DNA of 64,000 bases. Origin: Termitomyces sp. T153. Taxonomy: Eukaryota; Basidiomycota; Agaricomycetes; Agaricales; Lyophyllaceae. Shown here in pieces: positions 1 to 13,750 of this stretch. The position numbers and the translations under genes were made by a program. Below the pieces are notes generated by a model. It saw nothing but the letters and a program-made list of their open reading frames with translations. It was not told the origin of the DNA and searched no databases. The stretch lies in contig JACKQL020000007.1 of NCBI GenBank assembly GCA_018296165.2, positions 682,001-746,000 on the forward strand, given 5' to 3'. Positions within the stretch are counted from its first letter, which is position 1, and each line of letters starts with the position of its first letter.

Positions 1-2865
1 GCAATTTGCTGACTAAGACTCGTGTCTGTCCGCCGAAGAGAGCAAGTTCGTCGTCTCCGTAGTCCGGCTTGCCAACAGAAAGGACAGCATTCGTAGACTG
101 ATTACCACTTCGAAACTGTGAATAGACTTGGAAGGCTTTTTCTCGCAATTTACCGAGAATGGCCTGGCATTATATAAACATTGAATTAAGGTCTTCTTGC
201 AGACTTACAAGGGTTGTACACTTACCAGTCCGCTTCGAGCACGACGAGAATGGGATGCGCCCTTTTCGAACAGGTCACAAGCAAGTCCTAACTCGATGAA
301 GGCACTAGGGGCCATGCTTGAGGATGGTGAGCGAGTCACGATGGTGCCAACGATGATCTACATAGATCAAATCAGTATCCAAAGATATAGTACCAGACTA
401 CGACGAACAGCTGCGGAGAACACTGTATTATTGGTACATATCAGCACGAAAAGATGTACTGCCGGACGATCACTCACAATGTGTCCAGATGCTCCACCAT
501 CTACAACAAAGATCAGGGAAACGGTCAAAATGATTCAAATTAGATTTGATGACTCCAGAGGCACATCGATATGCCGCGAGGAAGGAAGGCGCGTAGGGGC
601 TCCGCAATGGATTAGTAGGGTGGTCGAGCATAGCTTGTGCGAAGAAACTCCGGTGAATGTACAACAACGCTACATATGCCAATCGTGTTAGCGGGCTTGT
701 CAAAAGTAAAATGGCGGATGTATACTAACTGACTGTGCGATATTGCCCGAGGAGACAACCTCGCATGTAAACAGATGGAGTACAGTGTTTATCCTCGGGA
801 CTCATGAAGACATTGAGATGAGGTGGAAGTATTTTTTCGCGAACTTTGCGGTCAAGATCGAGGACTGTCTGGTAATGTGGAGGCTCGGCGGTCAGCGTGA
901 GTTCTGTCACAGTTGAAGCTATCTCCTTGGTAAATTCATATTTCCATTGATAATCTTTTAAATGCGAGTTTTAATAATGAAAAGGACAGAATGCAATACG
1001 TGCTTACAGCCTTTGAGGACATTTCCGTCGTTGTCGATGGTCGCCTCGTCATCCTCAGGAAACTCACTGTCAACATAAGATAGCCGGACTGACGGTGGTC
1101 GACCAGTTGCAAGGCTCTGTGACCAAGCCAACTCAGTTTCCCGATGTGAATAAGTCAAAAAAAATCGCGCACATAGAACAAATCTGTCGAGAAAAGCTCC
1201 CAAAAGAGTGCTCTTCGTCGTTGTACTGTTTTAGGATCCATGTCGAATCTTGCGCTATCACGATCTACAAGAGCAAAATGGGTTTAGACACTTGAAAGCA
1301 AAAATAGTACTTACGCAAACCAATCTAAAGAGATTGTGGTGAGCGAAAGCAACGGAACAGTTTAAACCGGCTTACACTTTGTGCTAATTTACAACCCAAA
1401 CTCGTCAAAGACCATACGCTGTCCGTCGTGGAACGCTTGCCTCCGAGACCATGGTAGGATGCCATGAGAACCACTGCCTGTACGGTGGTTATTTCCGGCG
1501 ATTCGAAGATAGATCGCAGGGATAAACAAGCCCGACTTAGATGGTAATAGGTGTCAGATTCCACATTATCTTTGAGAAGGGTGAGCAGTACTATCAGCAT
1601 AAACACAGTTACTCACATGGTTCGAGAGTGAGATCTACCAGAGCGCCGAGTGCAAAGACAAGAAAGAGAACGGCGAGTTTATGCGGAAATATTGTGTGAG
1701 GGCCCGGGGAATCGGTTGCGCGTCGTTCTCTCATGGACTTATAGATAGGAGAAAGAATTTCATCAACAATCTCGTCCCTTTTCATAGGACGAAAGGCCCA
1801 AGAGGCATGCTCCATGTACGTCTCACAAAGAGACCATGCCCGGGGTTGGCTTGGAAGGTAACCAAATAAGATGTCAAGAGCCTTCTCGTACTTCTCGGGG
1901 CTATTCGGTGCAGTGAACGGGAACGAACTAGATAACTGAGAGATTTCAGGTGACACTTCGTGAGTTAAGTCACTTTCGAGGCCAGACGCCATTGTATCCA
2001 GCTCAGCGCCAGCCTAGACCATCAGTGTCCGGTAAGTGTTGTGTGCGAGAATAGGGGAGCAGACATACCAAAAGGAGCGCCTGAGCACAATCAGCAATAA
2101 GAGAGACACCCACGCTGCAAAGACAAAGTGGGAACGAACCTCGGATCCTGCAGAACGTCCAAAATATTTAACTTGACCATGGTCACCAATAGTGAGTGTT
2201 CCCAGCGCATCAATGGAGTTTGTGAAGCTCTCTCGAAGCGGCTGCTCTCTTTCTGGGATCTGTCCTTTGTCCGGTCCAAATTTGATTGATAGAAACTCGT
2301 CGCGCAGCAACGGATGCGTTTCGTTGGATACACCAGCTTGAAAGATTGCGAGAGCATCTTCCAATTGTCGAATTCGTTGTCCCATGTCTGCAATTTTTGC
2401 ATGCAGTTGAGTTGTATCGGCAAGAACGAATCTGGCCAAAATGAAAGAAGGTTTGATCGGAAGAAGATGAGTCGTACCTTGTCCCTTGGCCGGTAGAGAG
2501 ACTACCATTGGGACATATAGAAGGGCATCCACGGCGAGCTGGAATGGAATGGTGGACTGTTAAGATTGTTCCGGAAGTGAAAGCTGTCGCGTACTGCAGG
2601 AACCACAAGGCAACTTCTTATCGCATTTCAATTTGAGCCTGGATGTGGCTCATAAGTGAATCTTGAAAGAGACAACTATCGAAATTACGTACCTTCGACA
2701 CTCAGCGCAAGAGATCTGTCAGGGGGATGAGCTAATACAAAAGAAATTGAGTCACAAACGTACTTCTCCTCTTGCCCGCCTGATATCAACCTCGTCTTCA
2801 CTTATGGTCTTGCGTGTGACACGGCGAGTAGCACCATGAGCAAGATTCGAGGGCTCTGCAGGCAT
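1..2865 (-). CDS. Zn(2)-Cys(6) fungal transcription factor, 3' end cut by window edge
   Basis: Nuclear DNA-binding regulator of the Gal4-type binuclear zinc cluster class. The start is the ATG at 2865 (begins MPAEPSNLAHGATRR). After a basic stretch the cluster is split by introns but splices to CAEC, six residues, C, five residues, CGSC and a later RGC, the expected six-cysteine pattern. A predicted linker helix follows (QLHAKIADMGQRIRQLEDAL). Further exons at about 1325-1992 and 470-700 carry the fungal-specific transcription factor middle domain, for example YYHLSRACLSLRSIF and ALVDLTLEP. The reading frame continues through 1-160 without a stop, so the C-terminus lies outside the window. 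At least eight short introns are present. The target genes cannot be read from the sequence. The family call is firm; the exact exon borders are approximate. Confidence 0.82.
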
Positions 2866-3085
2866 GGAGAGAGAAAGCAGAAGCTATGAAGCTGAAGTTT
2901 TCGTTTTTCCACCGGGAATCATCGCTTCCGGAAAATACGTCATCAGCTCGGATCTGCGCCACATGACCCATCGGCCGCGCTAACGTGACTTGCGAGTGAT
3001 TACAGCCGACTCCGCGCGCTTCCCCCCGTCGATCCTACACACCAACCAGTCGACATAACAAATATTCATTTTTTGTCCTACCATC

Positions 3086-3974
3086 ATGGTCAAAGTCTCC
3101 CGCTTCTCGCTCTCCTTCGCCGCTCTTTTCTCCTTCATTCTCATTCCCGCTTTGGCGGCCGCAACCGCGCGAAGTAGGTACTCTGAAGCCCACTCGCTGG
3201 GAAAGGACTACGAATTTGACCCGCGAGATGGCTGGCAAACCATAAAAGCAACCGATCTTTCGTACAAATACCCCAGAAACTCCACATCTGTGAACAAAGG
3301 CTTGACTGAAAAGAGAAACGCTATCTCGAAACTGGGTACTATCGGCGACATCGCATCTCACGTCTGGAAGGGAATGAAGGGGATTGGTAAACTAGAGAAA
3401 GTAACGATCACTTGGTAAGTCAAAGCATTTTCATGCAGCCGTTTACAGTCATAATATTTCCCTGCCTGCAGGTACACTGGTCACGATCTCAAAAATCCAA
3501 GCTGTTGGGCGCAAGGAGGATGGTCTCCAACGGTTTGTTTCTTGCGGGACGGAAAGAGAATAATTGATGTCCAAACTTCTCTAGGACAAATCCTTTGCCT
3601 GTGCAACTACCCTCCACGGGTGGCACGATCGGCCGAAATGTTTTGAATTCCTGGAAGGTAAGTCCCGCGACTGTGTGTCACATTCACCACTCAATCTCTT
3701 AAGTATGCAATGGTCCTAAAAAATGCGTATTTGTACGGGTTGTAGACAGTTGTGCAGGGTGCAAGGAAGGTTCTCATCACATCGACCTGACGCGTGCCGC
3801 TTTTTGTCAGCTCGCCGATCCTGACACAGGAAAGTTGACTGTCCAGTACAGGCCAGCAACGCCGCCTGCTGATTGTGATTGGTAAGTCTCGGACATCAGA
3901 CCCATTAAAACGAGACTGAATTTATACTTAGGCGAGAAGAACTATGGGGCCCAAGGCATAACAATGGCAAGTAA
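3086..3974 (+). CDS. Secreted expansin-like / double-psi beta-barrel protein
   Basis: The start ATG at 3086 has good context and opens a clear signal peptide (MVKVSRFSLSFAALFSFILI followed by PALAAATA). Four introns (first one 3415-3471) join to a small cysteine-containing C-terminal domain: GWHDRPKCF, then VFVRVVDSCAGCKEG, then HHIDLTRAAFCQLADPDTG and a final WREELWGPRH. The V-V-D-S-C-x-x-C followed by a hydrophobic D-L-T-x-x-A-F pattern is typical of RlpA/expansin/barwin-like double-psi beta-barrels. Such fungal proteins are extracellular, non-catalytic and often act on or bind the cell wall. An N-glycosylation site (NSTS) lies in the linker. The stop TAA is at 3972-3974. The exact role (wall loosening versus effector-like) is not determinable here. 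Confidence 0.75.
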
Positions 3975-4063
3975 ATACCGAATAGATACTCTGAGTGAAG
4001 ACTACCAGATAAATTGTATTATCATTCATACCTGTAATACCACACTACTAGGCTGTACACACT

Positions 4064-7000
4064 CTATGCCCTGATATCGACTCTTTTTCGTTTTCTCCCT
4101 TCCGCTATTCTTGCACGTACTTTTTCTTCGTCTATTCCTTCATCTTCGTAGAACTGAGCAGTGCGATCAGCATCGTTCTGTCTCCGAATGTACTGTAACG
4201 CGGCAAGATTATATCCAAGGACGTCCTTTTGTCGCTGGAGGGCAGCACGAAGGTGTTTTCGTAAGGGAATGAGCGAAGAGCGCATCACACGGTTTGTGAC
4301 GATCTGATGATGATGGGTTTTCAAGAGAAAGGAAATAATCTGTGACACAAGTGGGATATTCAGATCCTGCAACGGAATTAGGATGAAGCACATTGGATGA
4401 GTTTTGACTTCACACCTTTTGAGCCCACGAATTCAAATATTCCATTAACGAAACGACCATTCCAAAAGGGAGAACCAGCAATGCATCATGCAATGCAGTA
4501 CTACGAACTTTTTCGATCACCCAGAGAACATACTCATCGGGAGTCTTGTCCAGTTGAGCTAATAACTGATTTCTCGGAGGAGGTTGGAAGCGCATCGGGC
4601 TATCATCAGGCAATTTAGCCATATCATCGTCGTATGCTTGGAATATTGCGCGTTCTTTATCTGCTAAATCAATCGCCTCCATGATTCGCTCTCCAGCCAT
4701 CAGAGTTTCGGTAGTTTGTTTGGAAACAGAAGTCACCTCTGCCTGAGCAGAACTGTTAACGGGAGCACCGTCCATACTTCCAATAGCTGCTTCGGAGCGA
4801 TTCAACGAATCCGCAATTCCATTCTCGTAAACCATCTCAAGCTCTCGTTCTCGCTCTTCTTCAAGGAAAATCTGGTGACTTGTAAGCTGTCGCTGTGAAC
4901 AGGTATCTACATTGATTCATACCTGATCGGCTTCGTCCCTGTCCCAAACGCGAATTGATTTATCGCGTGAACCAGTGACGACGAATTTGCCATTATGGCT
5001 CAATGCCAAAGCCCAGATCTCGCCGTGATGACCTCTCAGATTTTGGATGTGTTCGAACTGTGGGATATGAAGATTGAGGTCCGGCTTGTAGGTATAGGCA
5101 TAGAACTACCTTGTCGCCATCCCAATATTTTAGTAACTTGTCCTTTCCAACGGTCCAGAAGTAATGCGAGTCCTTCTCAAATGCCACCTGCATAACGCTT
5201 TCGTCATGAGCAAATATTGACTTGTGGCAGTCTCCAAAATCAAGACCCCAGATCTTGACGTTCTTGTCAGCAGAGCAAGTGACGATGAGCTTTGAGTCAT
5301 GGGATATGTCCATGGACAGTACTGGTAACTGAAAAAAAAAATCAGTTTGGAAGATAGTTCAACGGTTCTTCAGGTACCTTATGCCCATACAAAGATAGGA
5401 AAAACTTGAGGGAGTCTTGATAGAAGACTTTCACCGTTGAGTCGAGTAATGAGACAGCTAAAAATATCCTATTTGGACTATATCTGACGGCGAGAACTTC
5501 ATCAGTCATTTTCAGTGTCCGAGTATGTACCAAGGTCATTTTTGGGGCCTGAGAGTAAAGCATGAAAAAGGTGAACGATGAATCTGTCGGAGACATACAC
5601 TTTCTCCAGCTGCAATTTTGCGTTCAAATTCCCAAAATTTTACATCTTTGTCGGCACTACCACTTACAAGAGCCTGCTGATCAGCCCTGACATGCAATGA
5701 CCATACAGTGGCTGTATGCGCCTGTATTGTCTCTATGAGTGAAGACGATGCGAGGTCATATATGAGGATTTCTCCGCTTTTAGTGCCGACGGCGACCTGC
5801 GAGAAGAAATGTGAACCGACAAGTCTCTCGGCGATAAGGGCAAGACACTAACATGGCGATCCCCAGGCAAAAAGGTGCTACTGATAGCATATCCACAATC
5901 TATTGTTCTGATACAGGCATTCGTCTTCATATTCCAAATTTTGAGAGAGCCTGAGCAATTTTAGTAAAACTCAGAAATGTTACCAGAAAGGTCATACCAT
6001 TGGAAGCAGATGCCAAAATTTCGTCATCAGAGCTCAACGAGAGAGTGCGAACATCGGTTCTATGACCAGCAAGATCGACGGAGAAGGAGCGAACGGCATC
6101 TGGGATATCCTTGGATTTCGTCGGCTGAGGAATGCTATATACTTCAATGGCATTCGAAGCCAGGGCGGTCATTATCTGCAGGCCATATGAGACAAATAGA
6201 ACGGTTTACAACAGTCTTTTTAACGGACCTGGAAAGGGCGGTTCAGGGTGACATCTCCTCCGAAATCAAATGACCTGATCTTTCCACTAGCACGGACAAC
6301 TAGGTACGGAGTAAAAAGATCAACAAGTTTGATATCTTCATCGTTTTGGCTGCCTTCGTCTAATTCACTCTCATCTTGGCTCTTGACCTTGACCTTGAGT
6401 TTCTTTTCCCTTTCTCGTTTCTTCCTTCGTGCTTGCTTCTTCCGTACCTCCTCTTCAGATCTGATACGGAATATCTCAACTGAGCGATCATGAGATTGTA
6501 CAGCCAGGAATGGCTGTGAAGGATGGAATGTCACTTGGGAAACGCGATGGCGAGACGCAAGGGGCAAGAATGAAAGAGGATGAATGATTCTTGAGACCTA
6601 GCCAAGTCAAGTCAGGTTAGAGCTCATCAGAGTCAGATGAAAATTATAAACACACTTCGCCTGACTCGGTTTCTTGAAGACCATTTGCTAATGCGTTATT
6701 GTCGATGCGCCACGCTTTCATCTCACCTTCACTGCTCCCTGTAAAAACTAGGTCCTGCTTTGAATTGACATCTATGGTCCAGACTTCGGAGCGATGGGCA
6801 ACGACCGTCTGTATACAATGCTGCGTCGAAAGGTCCCATAGTTTCAGAAAAGTGTCCTTTGAAGAAGTAAGCAGAACGCCGGATGCAGAAGCGGTCGAGG
6901 TCGAGGGAAGATCTGCATGGGTAATAAATCGAATGGCTGTAATCTGGTCACGATGTCCACGAAGACTTGGATAAAACATGAGTTCCTGTGGAGAAAACAA

Positions 7001-7527
7001 AATTGCTCTTACCTACCGAAATAACCCAGCTTCGGCAACAACATCCCATAGAATCAGGTCAGTGTCCTGGGACCCTGATGCGAGTCGGGTCCCTTGGTCA
7101 TCAAAGGCAAGCGCAGTGACAGATTTTTTGTGGCCGTTGAATGTCGAGATGACAGTATTGTTACTAGAATTCCACAGACGAATGGATCCATCCGCATAGC
7201 CAACCGCAAACATGCCCTTCTTGGGGGACTGTAAAATGGCTGTAACTTCTGCAATGTGACTTATTTCGTGCCACATGGCCACCTAAACAAGTCAGAACTA
7301 TTAGAATCATGATTTGAGTATCAACAAACCATTGTCCCTTTCTTCACATCCCATACTAACACATCCTCCAAAGCAGGAACATAGGCAAACTTCCCATCAT
7401 ACTGTGAATTGGATGATGAGCTACAGACCAAGCCGAATGCCTGTAAGATAAAGTCTAAGAAAGATAGAAGACGATTCATTTGTAAACTTACTGCTGCTGG
7501 AACGTGTTTGCTGTATGTCTTGACCAT
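4064..7527 (-). CDS. UTP12: U3 snoRNP WD-repeat protein Utp12/Dip2 (WDR3)
   Basis: Component of the UtpB module of the nucleolar small-subunit processome, needed for early 18S rRNA processing. The protein starts at 7527 ([12 protein letters not shown]) and contains about a dozen WD40 blades spread over many exons, for example [57 protein letters not shown] and [18 protein letters not shown] lysine-rich insert ([16 protein letters not shown]) separates the two propellers, as is usual in Dip2. The C-terminal exons (4064-4835) match the Dip2/Utp12 helical domain ([19 protein letters not shown]) and end in a basic KRKRVDIRA tail with stop at 4064-4066. It has about 11 introns. It is transcribed divergently from the aminopeptidase gene at 7645, with 117 bp between start codons. 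Confidence 0.93.
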
Positions 7528-7644
7528 AGTCTGGTGGAAGACGAGGAAGGGAGAGAAAATATCACAAAGCACGTGATCAACGGTCATATGAACTTCCATT
7601 CGTGCCTTAGGATCCCTAGACGTCTGGGAAGGCCTCTCTCGACC

Positions 7645-9431
7645 ATGATGCTCTACCCAAACAGTCCTGAAGCCGCTCTAAGGTTCCTCAAGTTTGTTAA
7701 TGCCTCCCCAACTCCATTTCATGCTGTCGCAAATGCATCTCTCCGTCTCGAGAAGGCTGGCTTCCAAAAGGCAAGTTTGTATCGTTATATCGTGATCCAT
7801 CAACCAGACAAAGACAGATCTCTACATGTAGATCCAAGAGAAAGATGACTGGGAAAAAAGTATACAGCCTGGGGGTAAATATTTCTTCACAAGGTGATTT
7901 TGTGCCTGTTTGAATATCGATGTCATCTTGTTCATTGTGATCAGGAATCAGGCAGCACTAGTAGCATTCACAATTCCTGCCCAGTGGAAGCAAGGTGCAG
8001 GACTCAGCATTGTGGCTACTCATGTTGATAGTCCTAATCTCAAGGTAGTTCCAGCACTTGCCCATGATGTTGCCGACTAAGAATGTAACTAGGTTCGCCC
8101 TATTTCAAAACGCACGAAGTCTGGATACCTACAAGTTGGAGTTGAAACGTATGGTGGTGGAATATGGCATTCCTGGTTGGACCGTGATCTCTCCTTGGCT
8201 GGACGTGTGGTTATCAAAGAAAGGAATGGGCGTTACAAGTCAAAGCTCCTTAAAATCGATCGTCCACTCTTGCGTATTCCCACTCTCGCCATACACCGTG
8301 AGCACTCGCTCCCTTGCTCTCTTGATATCATTTCGTCCACTCACTTAATCTCAAAGTGGATAGGAATGTTAATGACGATTTCAAATTCAATCAAGAATCG
8401 GAGTTTGTTCCAATTCTTGGATTACTGGAAAGTCAGCTCAATGGAGAAAAGGATGACGATGAGGTCAGGGAACTACCTCCCGATCAAAAAGCATCCAACA
8501 TCCAGGCCAATCACCACTCGGAGCTGTTATCATTATTGGCGGCTGAACTTTCAGTTGTTCCAGAAGATATCCACGATTTTGAGTTGTATGGGTTGTCCTT
8601 TTGATTCTCTTTTCTAGTTATTGACCTTTACCTAGATCCCTTTATGATACGCAGCCCGCTACTCTTGGAGGTATTAACAACGAGTTCATTTTCAGTCCTC
8701 GTATGGACAATCTTGTGTCATCGTAACGTCATTTTCATGCTTTACGGTGGCTTGTCTTGATTCTTTACAGATTTTGCGCTGTCGAAGCCATAGCTGAAAC
8801 ATCTTCGTTACAAACCTTCCCAGCACTTGAGGGCAATGTCAATTGCATCGCTCTCTTCAATCACGAAGAAATAGGCAGCGTTTCGAACTCCGGTGCAGAG
8901 TCAAGTCTCATCCCTTCCTTACTCAATCGATTGTCGCCTACGCCAGCAGCTCTTGCACAGTCCGTTTCTCGGTCGTTTCTCATTTCTGCCGACATGGGAC
9001 ATGCCATCCACCCCAACTATTCTTCTAAGTACGAAGACAAACATAAGCCCAGAATGAACGGTGGTGTCGTAGTCAAGACTAACGCGAAGCAGAGATATGC
9101 TAGCGATGCTATCTCCACTTTCATTGTGAAGCAATTGATAGAGCGGAAGGGAGGACAAGTGCAAGAATTTGAAGTCCGGAATGACATGTATGCACAACTG
9201 TATTTCCCCTTCGTGTCATACTAATTGACGGATGTCAGGGCGTGTGGATCCACCGTTGGTCCTATGCTATCCAAGATCGGAATTCGGACTGTGGATGTCG
9301 GGAATGCTATGCTGTCGATGCATTCAATTAGAGAAACGGCTGGCTCCCATGATGTTCAGAATGCAATTGATCTCTTCTCCGCATTCTTCGAAGATTTTGC
9401 GGAGCTCGACAAGGGTCTCACAGTAGACTAG
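7645..9431 (+). CDS. APE4: Aspartyl aminopeptidase, M18 family (DNPEP/Ape4)
   Basis: Cytosolic or vacuolar dinuclear-zinc peptidase that removes N-terminal Asp/Glu from peptides; the yeast homologue Ape4 reaches the vacuole by selective autophagy. The start ATG at 7645 gives MMLYPNSPEAALRFL. All M18 signature blocks are visible after splicing: THVDSPNLKVRP (His ligand), FSPRMDNLVSS (bridging Asp), LFNHEEIGSVSNSGAES (catalytic Glu and metal Glu), SADMGHAIHPNY (Asp) and MHSIRETAGSHDV (His). The end is a TAG at 9429-9431 after KGLTVD. A length near 480 residues matches the family. It has about eight introns. It shares a 117-bp divergent promoter with UTP12. Confidence 0.93.
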
Positions 9432-9632
9432 GTGTTAATGAGTCATTCTCAAGACCTCTCATGATATACAGATTGTTATTTGTATTAACAAATTCTCTGA
9501 TCATCCTCTCGTCCTTTGACGTGCTCTAGTAAGCATGCTCAGTCTCGAAACAATGGCATGACGGCATGACTGAGGGTCAGCAAGTGTTACCCCGTTTACA
9601 CAGCAAACCGCATAAACTACTTCACAGAAAGA

Positions 9633-10846
9633 TCATCTCCTTGATCTTGTCGTGGGTGGTTCAGCTGACGGCGGAGGACCGCCCAGTACAGTTCGCTTTT
9701 TCATTGTTCGGGAATAATGAGCAAGCACCCATTCTCTTTCGGCTTCGGTTTGCTCGATAGTGCCTTGTCGGATCTCGTAGGCTACGAAACCGTCAATTTA
9801 TATGCGATGGAAGTGTCTGAGTGCTTACGCTTCATCTCAAAACGGGGACCAACCTCAGCAAGTTGAATTTGTCGCGGGATCTTCACAAATACATGATGAC
9901 TTGGGAAGTGAGAAAATATCATAGCAAGCCAACGGGCTCTTACCGGAATGAAATAAAGTCATCCTCGTTTGCGAAAGTCATGACCCGTTTACTATCCTCC
10001 TTGGGCACAGGAAACAGGTATTTTAAGGTGTCTTGGACGCGCTGCCCTAGAGATGATGTAAAATTCTCGAAGATGAGATGCGGGTATTGTTCAGAAACGG
10101 TAGAATCTTTGTAAGTTCCGATGTCATGCCGTAGAGAAACGTTGGATAACGTGAAGAAGACGGTAGGACCATGGGGAAAATGGGAAACAATCATTGCATC
10201 TATTTCAATGAAGTTACATTCTGATACCTCAAAATGAAAGGTCACCGGTCACCCACCAGGGATACCGCGATGTTCATGTAGAACTATCAGGTCTGTGACA
10301 TCATTAGCTCTACAGGCTTCAGCAAGTTCTTTCACAACGTAGTTTCCACGATTTATTCGGTGAGAGTTGGGAAATACAAGTCTCATTTCCTGAATGCTTG
10401 TTCGACTGCATTACTTTGAACCCACGATTGATCAGATACTCACCTTGGTGAACTGTAACAACTTGGAACTTGGATCACGGGATGTTGTAATGACAATCTT
10501 GGGGTCCTGGATTCCAGCACGAGAATATTCATTATCAATATGCGTCGTTGGTTCTAAAGGGAACTGATTCAGTCGACAGGCAAGACAGTCGGGTTTCACC
10601 TCACCTTGCTGGGCATCGTCGAAGGCTAAATCCTTTCCCAAATTCTTTGCATCCTTTTTCAGCTCCGTAGGCAGAGATTTGCCGCTCGCCAGAGCATCTT
10701 TCAACTGCTGCTTTCGCTCATAGGTTTGTCGTTCTTGGGCTTCTTGAGATTTTGCGTATATATATTGACGACGTTCTCTAATTTGACGACGAAGCTTCCA
10801 GTTGGTGAGAATGCATATGATGCTTCGAGTGTGCTCAACGTACCAT
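9633..10846 (-). CDS. IMP4: U3 snoRNP protein Imp4 (Brix domain)
   Basis: Subunit of the Mpp10-Imp3-Imp4 complex of the SSU processome. It has a Brix domain that binds RNA and helps the U3 snoRNA pair with pre-rRNA. Yeast Imp4 begins MLRRQ; here the ATG at 10844-10846 is followed directly by a GT donor and the acceptor lies at 10795, giving [14 protein letters not shown]. Diagnostic blocks: [79 protein letters not shown] and [19 protein letters not shown]. An alternative in-frame reading through the first intron would add [12 protein letters not shown] and is less likely. The predicted stop is TGA at 9633-9635, though the last few residues depend on splicing. It starts only 105 bp after the ATE1 stop on the same strand. 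Confidence 0.9.
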
Positions 10847-10951
10847 TTTGGTCGGAAGTAGCTGTCAGTTTTGGCCATTGAATCTCAAAAATTTGTGACG
10901 TGACATTATTCAGGTCACACGTCTCCAGAGTAATTACCATTTCGGACAATA

Positions 10952-12809
<1,858 letters not shown>

Positions 12810-13235
12810 GAGATCGTCCAGTTCTATAACCACTTGAGTTTCAGAGAGGCACCGGGAGTTGTCTTTTTCAATCTTCGCGTTATTAGCACGATCGCGCGAC
12901 GCTCTAACCAACTGAGGTGGTTTGTTTGTTTGGAATTTGTCATCGCAACCAACAATTTCGGATCCCGAAGAACGAGGGTGATCCGAAACAAGAGTCTACG
13001 TGTTGAGATAAGCGTCGGTGGCACAGGCGCCTCATCAATGGTTCTTGTAGCACGTCCGTCTCAGCAGAAACGTTGGCCCGCCCAGGACACGAGTCGGATC
13101 TTCGAGCCAGAAGACCTGCGGTCTTCTCCCCAAAAATCAGCCAGCCGTAATCAGAAGAGAAAAGCACAGTTAATTTCATGGTTAGCTAACTATGGAGTCC
13201 TTTTGGACCGACTACCGACCGATTGAACACATTGA
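12810..13235. other. ATE1-DAD4 intergenic region
   Basis: A 426-bp gap between the DAD4 stop and the ATE1 start on the same strand; it should contain the ATE1 promoter. It holds the tRNA-Ile relic listed separately. Long open frames cross it on both strands, but none resembles a protein and none uses conserved motifs, so I do not call a gene here. Confidence 0.5.
12873..12916 (-). pseudogene. tRNA-Ile(AAU) 5'-half relic
   Basis: On the minus strand this stretch reads as the D-arm and anticodon arm of a eukaryotic tRNA-Ile: CTCAGTTGGTTAGAGCGTCG, then CTAATAACGCGAAG with the AAU anticodon in a seven-base loop. An 8-nt insertion (12887-12894) sits just 5' of the anticodon loop and lengthens the 5' side of the stem. 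The acceptor stem, T-arm and a B-box are not recognisable on either side, so it cannot be a functional tRNA gene. It lies about 60 bp upstream of the ATE1 start codon, probably in its promoter or 5' UTR. Confidence 0.6.
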
Positions 13236-13594
13236 TCAAAGATCATAAACAGGATCTATTGTCCGACGACACTCGTTGGATAAGGGCAGGTTCTCCTTTG
13301 TCGCCTCTAGGTTGTACTGCACGTTTTTCTGATACTTCGTCGCTAAATCCGCAGCCGTCTTAATAGATGCATTGGCGCGTAAAATCTCCTATATTGCTGT
13401 CGAATACAAAGAAGGTCACATACACAGCCACGTACCTCCATACAATGGTTGAGTTCAAGGATCATCTCCGTGCATTTTGACTAGACAAGATATAAATACT
13501 CCACGTAAGTACTATTAACAGATGACACTCTCACAGTGTTTTTGAGAATCCGTTCTAGCAGAATGGCTTGTCGTTCAGCATGTGGATTCTCCAT
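13236..13594 (-). CDS. DAD4: DASH complex subunit Dad4
   Basis: Small kinetochore protein of the ten-subunit DASH/Dam1 ring that couples chromosomes to microtubule plus ends. Three exons join to an 85-residue protein: MENPHAERQAILLERILKNT, then MILELNHCMEEILRANA, then ATKYQKNVQYNLEATKE. This matches the Dad4 pattern MENPHEEQQxxLLERI and NVxxxLEAT; the yeast protein is 72 residues, so this one has a short C-terminal extension ending in PVYDL. Start ATG 13594, stop TGA 13236-13238. Introns are at about 13534 and 13435. It lies 156 bp downstream of the PROPPIN gene on the same strand. Confidence 0.85.
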
Positions 13595-13750
13595 AGATGA
13601 TGGACTTGTTCAAGATGACTCGCTTGTCACGCGTCTCGTCACATAGGTATCGATTGTTGTATGTTGGATAAGTGTACAATGAGCGTATACGTGAACAATG
13701 TAGATTGAAATGCATGGTGATGTAGAAAAAATTTAGCCCAGAAAAAACAC

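Noticed and set aside
12834..13226. 130-codon plus-strand frame upstream of ATE1
   Set aside because: Crosses the tRNA relic, has no motif and would run antisense to the ATE1 promoter.
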